NCBI GenBank assembly: GCA_016865505.2
Contig: AP025252.1
Span: 1,240,001-1,304,000, forward strand
Source: Bryobacterales bacterium F-183
GTDB taxonomy: Bacteria; Acidobacteriota; Terriglobia; Bryobacterales; Bryobacteraceae
DNA length: 64,000 bases
Direction: 5' to 3'
Shown: piece by piece, positions 59,847-64,000 of the stretch
Layout: each line of letters opens with the position of its first letter
How positions within the stretch are numbered: position 1 is the stretch's first letter
Translations under genes and position numbers: made by a program
Notes under the pieces: generated by a model
What the model saw: the letters and a program-made list of their open reading frames with translations, nothing else
Databases searched by the model: none
Told to the model about the DNA's origin: nothing

Positions 59847-62800
59847 ATGTCTTTACGAAGTGTACTTCCGGCGGTGGCGTGTCTATTCGCGTTCGGATCT
59901 GCGGCGGCAATCGCTCAGAACCAGTACGTGGTTTTCCACTCCGGCGCGGGAAATTCTTCCACCAACGTCTATCCGTACCTCATTGGCGGGGTTATCCAAC
60001 CCTTACAGCCTCTGGTGGTCTCCGGTGGAGTCTTTCAGATACTGCCCGTGCCAGATGGCACGAAGTACTATGCAATTGCTGACGGCGGCACTGCCGTCAC
60101 ATCGATCCAGGGTTCTTTTACCGCCCCGGTCGCTCTCGCAACTGCCTTTGCCGGCGCGCCCAAGGCCGCCGTTGTCAGCCCTGACGGCACCAAGCTATTC
60201 GTCGCCGCAGGTCGCGTTTACGTCATCAATACCAATAGTGATCAGGTTCTGAATCCCACGGGGATCACCGTCCCTGGCGACCCCATCGACATTCGGGTCA
60301 GTTGGGACTCCACCCGGTTGTTTGTGCTGAGCCGTGCCGCCACCGCCAGCAACAACTTCACAACCCTCACCTCCTTTGACATTGTCAACAATTACACCAA
60401 GCTGGCTGAGATCAGCTTCCCGGGCAACCCCAATGAAGCCCCGACCGGCATCCTCATTGGGCCCAACGGACTTTTGTACCTGTCCTCCTACGCCCGTGTA
60501 CACGAAATCAATCCCACCACGCTGACCCTGACGGCCACAGGCAGCATCACTGCCTTCGGCTATCCCGGCAAGGGCACGATTACCGCAGACGGCAAGTACA
60601 TTGTTTACCCGAACCTCAACCCGGGCTTCGGCGGCAACAGCGTCATGCAGTTGGAACTCGCCACCAAGACCTTCAAGACCGCGGCCGCGCAAAGCGAAGT
60701 ATTCACCCGCTTCTTCAACGCCACGTTGGACGCCGATCCCACCAAGCTCTACGGCTACGCCACCAGCGGTCGTCTCTACGAGATCACCTTGGGCAGCCAG
60801 GTGATCGTCGATAACGCCTCGTCCATCAACAGTGTCTTCGGCACGGGCATCACTGCTCCGGTTTACCCGAACGTCACGTTCTCCAACGAAGTCCCCCCGC
60901 GCACCATCTGGGTCACTCGCAACACCACCAACCCCGATGGCAGCAGCGGCCGCGAACTCGTCCAGATGGGTCTCCCCGGCGGTAGCGCCATCCTGCAGCG
61001 TGCGCTTCCGTTCACCCAGCAGATGGAGCTGAGCTTCGTCTCCCCTGGCGTCACCAGCGGTGGCACCCGCATCCGCGGAACCAACCTGGAACAGACCGTC
61101 TCCGGCGGTGGCCGCGCGCCTCTGCCGTTGATTGCACGTCTCATCGACAACGCCGGTCGCGGCATCTTCCGCGGCCAAATCACCTTCGTCTCCGAAAACC
61201 CGGCCGTTACCTTCACCCAGCCCCAGGTCGTTACGGGCTCCGAAGGTTGGGCGCAGACCTTCGTTACCGTACCTTCCACCCCCGGCACCTATAAGGTGGT
61301 TGCCACCGGCGGTCAGGATGTCACCCCAACCGAGTACTCCATCGTTGTCCCCGGCATCGTCGGTGGCGGCAATGGCTCCAGCCAGGGCGGCATCTTCATC
61401 TTCTCCGGCAACGGCCAGTTGCAGCGCGAAAACTTCCCGCTCTCCGAACCGATGGTGGTGCAGGTGCTCGATGCCAATGGCATCCCGCTCTCCGGCCAGC
61501 GCGTGGTCTGGACCCAGGTCTCCGGCAGCGGCCCCCTCTCGGGCGGCTCCATCGAAAACAACACCGATCAGGAAGGCAAAGCGTACCTCCAGTTCACCAC
61601 TGGTCTCGTCACGCTCCCCTTCGCCGCTGGACAGGACGTCATTGAGGCTTCCACCGCAGTTGGCAAGGTCACCTTCTACTCCACTACCCTCGCTCTCCGC
61701 CAGCCGAACGGCTCCACCGCCGGCGACGCCCAGATCGAGTACATCTACCCCAATCTCAGCGATCTCAACAACCGCAACTTTACCTTGGAAGCCGGCCAGA
61801 CGCTCGTGAACGCCATCGGCGTCCGCGTCGCGGATTACACCGGCCAGCCCATCGCTAACGTCGGTATGCAGGTCACCACCACGCCCCCGTCGGTTTATGA
61901 AGGCACCGCTGGTCCGCCCGCAGGCTTCACCGCCTCTTGCGCCACCATCAAGCTCACCGATCCTCAGGGCAACACCTCGTGCGACCTCAAGGCCGGCAAC
62001 CGTCCCGGATCCGGTACGCTCTATGTCATCGTCGGTTCCTACCGTTCGATGTCGACGTTGAACCTCACCATCACCGTAGGTAAGGCGTCCGCGTTGAAGA
62101 TCCTTGCGGGTAACACCCAAAAGGCCCGGTCCCAAACCCGGCTTCTGGTGCCGCTCCAAGTCCAGGTCACCGACCTGGGTGGCAACCCCATCCAAGGCAC
62201 GGCCGTCACCTGGTCTCGTGTTGGACCCACCAACTTCGGTACCTTCGGCGCCGAACGTACGGCCACCAACACGGCGGGCATCGCGCAAAACAGCTTCACC
62301 ACTGGTACCGCCCCTGGCAAGTATCAGATCCGCGCGCAAATCGACAACCCCACCGCCGGTGGCACTCCGATCTTCGTCGTGTTTGACGTCGAAGTGGAAA
62401 CCACCCTCGGCGGCCTCGTTCAGGTCTCCGGCAACGGACAGAGTGTTGGTGTCAACTCGGCCTTCCCGCAACCGCTGGTGGTCCAGGTCAACGATCTCAC
62501 CGGTCAGCCTCTCCCTGGCGTACGCGTCGACTTTGTCGCCATCGGCTCCGGTAGCGTCTCCCCGGCCTTCGCCACTACGGACGCCTCGGGTCGCGCCTCG
62601 GTAACCGCTCGCTCGGGTGCTACGGCCGGAGCCCTCACGGTCACGGCCACGGTCAACACTCTCAGCACCCAGTTCGGTCTGACGGTGACGCCGCCCAGCC
62701 CGACCATTCTCGGCACCAACATCGTCAACACCGCTAGCCAGCAGGTCGGTCTTACGCCCTGCGGCCTCGCCACCATCTCCGGCACCAACCTTCTCCCCGG

Positions 62801-63437
62801 CATCACTGGCATCGTCCAGAACCAGGGCTTTGGACAGTTGCCGGTTTCGCTCGGCCCGGTCCAAGGCATCACGATCGGCGGCATCACCGCTCCGATCATC
62901 CGCCTTGTGAACTCGGGTGGCAGAGAAATGATTGATATTCAGACGCCTTGCGAAGTCCAGCCCGGCTTCACCACCGTTGTCGTCAACGTCAACGGCCAGA
63001 GCCCGGCCACGGTCAACACGGTGCCTGTCTATCAGTACCAGCCTGGCGTCTTCGAATACGACGAAACCGACGGCCGCCGTTATGCGGTAGCAGTCAAGGC
63101 AGACGGCTCGTTCGTATCGCCCTCCAACCCAGCAGAGCGCGGCAGCACCATTCGCCTGCTGGCCACCGGCCTCGGCCAGACCAGCCCTGCGATGGGTACC
63201 AACCGTGCGGGTGTCCCGAACCAACTCGTTCTCGCCAACCTCATCGGCGGCGTGAATGACGCGGGCGTCCGGGTGGTGCGTGCGGAAACCGTCAATGGCC
63301 AAATCGGAAACTACCTCGTCGAGATCGAGATCCCGGCCACCACGGCTGCGGGTCCCTACCAGAGCGTAGCGCTCGCCATCCCCACGGGGACCGGCGACGT
63401 CATCTTCTCGAACGGCGCGTACATCCCGATCCGCTAA
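59847..63437 (+). CDS. Secreted Ig-repeat protein with propeller and TIGR03437-like C-terminus
   Basis: The ATG at 59847 (after CGAGGT, 6 nt) opens a signal peptide MSLRSVLPAVACLFAFGSAAAIAQ. In-frame starts at 59790 and 59802 would add 19 or 15 residues. Residues ~25-400 form beta-propeller-like repeats (PKAAVVSPDGTKLFVAAGRVYVIN, TADGKYIVYPN). Several invasin-type Ig domains follow (PLIARLIDNAGRGIF..., QVLDANGIPLSGQRVVWTQVSG, QVNDLTGQPLPGVRVDFVA). The last ~230 residues (NTASQQVGLTPCGLATISGTNL..., VPVYQYQPGVFEYDE, LLATGLGQTSP) resemble the TIGR03437 domain. It is exported and probably surface adhesin-like. A terminator follows. Confidence 0.88.
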   Translation: MSLRSVLPAVACLFAFGSAAAIAQNQYVVFHSGAGNSSTNVYPYLIGGVIQPLQPLVVSGGVFQILPVPDGTKYYAIADGGTAVTSIQGSFTAPVALATAFAGAPKAAVVSPDGTKLFVAAGRVYVINTNSDQVLNPTGITVPGDPIDIRVSWDSTRLFVLSRAATASNNFTTLTSFDIVNNYTKLAEISFPGNPNEAPTGILIGPNGLLYLSSYARVHEINPTTLTLTATGSITAFGYPGKGTITADGKYIVYPNLNPGFGGNSVMQLELATKTFKTAAAQSEVFTRFFNATLDADPTKLYGYATSGRLYEITLGSQVIVDNASSINSVFGTGITAPVYPNVTFSNEVPPRTIWVTRNTTNPDGSSGRELVQMGLPGGSAILQRALPFTQQMELSFVSPGVTSGGTRIRGTNLEQTVSGGGRAPLPLIARLIDNAGRGIFRGQITFVSENPAVTFTQPQVVTGSEGWAQTFVTVPSTPGTYKVVATGGQDVTPTEYSIVVPGIVGGGNGSSQGGIFIFSGNGQLQRENFPLSEPMVVQVLDANGIPLSGQRVVWTQVSGSGPLSGGSIENNTDQEGKAYLQFTTGLVTLPFAAGQDVIEASTAVGKVTFYSTTLALRQPNGSTAGDAQIEYIYPNLSDLNNRNFTLEAGQTLVNAIGVRVADYTGQPIANVGMQVTTTPPSVYEGTAGPPAGFTASCATIKLTDPQGNTSCDLKAGNRPGSGTLYVIVGSYRSMSTLNLTITVGKASALKILAGNTQKARSQTRLLVPLQVQVTDLGGNPIQGTAVTWSRVGPTNFGTFGAERTATNTAGIAQNSFTTGTAPGKYQIRAQIDNPTAGGTPIFVVFDVEVETTLGGLVQVSGNGQSVGVNSAFPQPLVVQVNDLTGQPLPGVRVDFVAIGSGSVSPAFATTDASGRASVTARSGATAGALTVTATVNTLSTQFGLTVTPPSPTILGTNIVNTASQQVGLTPCGLATISGTNLLPGITGIVQNQGFGQLPVSLGPVQGITIGGITAPIIRLVNSGGREMIDIQTPCEVQPGFTTVVVNVNGQSPATVNTVPVYQYQPGVFEYDETDGRRYAVAVKADGSFVSPSNPAERGSTIRLLATGLGQTSPAMGTNRAGVPNQLVLANLIGGVNDAGVRVVRAETVNGQIGNYLVEIEIPATTAAGPYQSVALAIPTGTGDVIFSNGAYIPIR

Positions 63438-63458
63438 CTCGAACAACCTTCCAAACCC

Positions 63459-63500
63459 AAAAGGGCCGCTCCTCGAAAAGAGGCGCGGCCCTTTCTCTTT
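63459..63500 (+). terminator. Terminator after the Ig-repeat gene
   Basis: AAAGGGCCGC (63460-63469) pairs with GCGGCCCTTT (63484-63493), with an inner CCTC-GAAAA-GAGG stem. CTCTTTCCC follows. Confidence 0.8.
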
Positions 63501-63523
63501 CCCCCGCAACAACTTACCATCTT

Positions 63524-63593
63524 CCGTGCCAGACACAGTGCCATTCCGTGCCTGTCACGGTGCCACTCACGGTGCCAGGCACGCCCAGACGCG
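63524..63593. repeat. Cluster of GTGCC palindromes
   Basis: Within 70 bp the pentamer GTGCC occurs five times in direct orientation, with GGCAC and GTCAC in between. These include the perfect palindrome GTGCCAGGCAC at 63572-63582 and the imperfect GTGCCTGTCAC at 63549-63559. The pattern resembles dispersed REP-like intergenic elements. 63594-63691 holds nothing else recognisable. Confidence 0.6.
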
Positions 63594-63724
63594 AGGACTA
63601 GGGACTTCGGGATACCTCACCCCAGGAAAATCCCGTGACCTCCGTGTCGGACCTCGCGGACTTTTGTCGCCTTACTGTTGTCCGAACTCATTTGAAACCA
63701 GCAGCGAGGTCACAAAAAACACCC

Positions 63725-64000
63725 ATGCCCCCAACACCGGCCAATATTGCCACCCAAACTTTTGGAACCATCAAAAACGTACCCTTGTACGCCGATGTCT
63801 ACGGCGCGATCCGAAAACTTCTTGGACAAGGCCAGTTCATTCTTCGAAAGAAAGCACCCATCTACAAAGCCATTCGCGGCGTCAAAAGCGGTGAACCCCA
63901 TTCGAGCGTAGCCGCCCAAACTACCATCTACGACCCCAGCCTCATCAGAGGCACGGAACCTTCCAATCGCTTCACCGGTCGCCGCGTACCCGGCCTCACC
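63725..64000 (+). CDS. Unknown protein, N-terminal part (runs off the window)
   Basis: From the ATG at 63725 a frame stays open to the window end (92 codons). It has good third-position GC and plausible protein character, for example LYADVYGAIRKLLGQGQ, APIYKAIRGVKSG and TTIYDPSLIRG. An in-frame TTG at 63692 is an alternative start; GAGG at 63706-63709 is distant from the ATG. No family is recognised and no signal peptide is visible. The completeness of the gene cannot be judged here. Confidence 0.45.
   Translation, partial: MPPTPANIATQTFGTIKNVPLYADVYGAIRKLLGQGQFILRKKAPIYKAIRGVKSGEPHSSVAAQTTIYDPSLIRGTEPSNRFTGRRVPGLT

Noticed and set aside
60195-63536. 1113-codon open frame antisense to the Ig-repeat gene
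   Set aside because: Same cause: it mirrors the codon bias of the sense gene and shows no recognisable protein features. It even runs into the terminator region.
63526-63894. 122-codon frame over the GTGCC repeats
   Set aside because: Its first part only translates the palindromic repeats, and the rest is out of frame with the more protein-like frame from 63725.

Overview
The window looks like chromosome of a GC-rich acidobacterium of the Solibacter/Bryobacter type. This rests on family content read from the sequence: a VWFA-related acidobacterial protein, an acidobacterial duplicated orphan permease (ADOP), a very large Oar-like TonB-dependent receptor, a cluster of PEP-CTERM proteins, and a secreted Ig-repeat protein whose C-terminus resembles the TIGR03437 domain abundant in Solibacter. 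No rRNA, tRNA, CRISPR array, prophage or complete insertion sequence was found.

Layout. 1-1,600: end of a fumarylacetoacetate-hydrolase-family gene, a transaldolase-family gene and two small proteins. 1,687-5,015: an effector-less STAND ATPase with TPRs, a divergent lysozyme/glucosaminidase-like exported protein, and a 48-residue membrane protein. 5,242-10,664 (minus): pyruvate carboxylase and a VWFA-related protein. 10,725-13,849 (plus): a DUF4097-like lipoprotein, a coiled-coil lipoprotein, and two tandem exported M55 aminopeptidases. 13,947-15,587: a decayed PhnB-like gene and an orphan PD-(D/E)XK protein. 15,578-20,633 (minus): a complete iscR-S-U-A-hscB-hscA-iscX operon without fdx. 20,753-24,360: cupredoxin, HD-GYP sensor and porin-like protein. 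24,505-27,966: Oar-like receptor. 28,070-30,144: an EEP-family nuclease/phosphatase and a HEAT protein.

30,192-43,764 is the most unusual part. A tight plus-strand run encodes an exported purple-acid-phosphatase-like enzyme, an outer-membrane barrel, an exported protein with HipA/FAM20-like kinase motifs, an ATP/ADP-translocase-like (NTT) carrier, and a PQQ propeller with an EF-hand. It converges on a minus-strand pair, a membrane Ser/Thr kinase and an NTT-HEAT fusion whose genes abut with no gap. A UPF0182 membrane protein follows. I infer, without proof, a phosphorylation system of the cell envelope that might use ATP moved across the inner membrane.

43,852-46,239 holds an ADOP permease. 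46,261-50,807 (minus) holds six tandem PEP-CTERM paralogues plus a remnant of a seventh. 50,869-56,990 holds an FHA-FHA-ABCG transporter, an FMN alpha-hydroxy-acid oxidase, a radical SAM protein, a GyrI-like protein and an adenylate kinase. 57,154-57,548 is a leader with three successive GNRA-capped 8-bp hairpins, a candidate structured RNA, ahead of two long secreted proteins (57,549-63,437) separated by terminators. The right edge has GTGCC palindromes and an incomplete gene.
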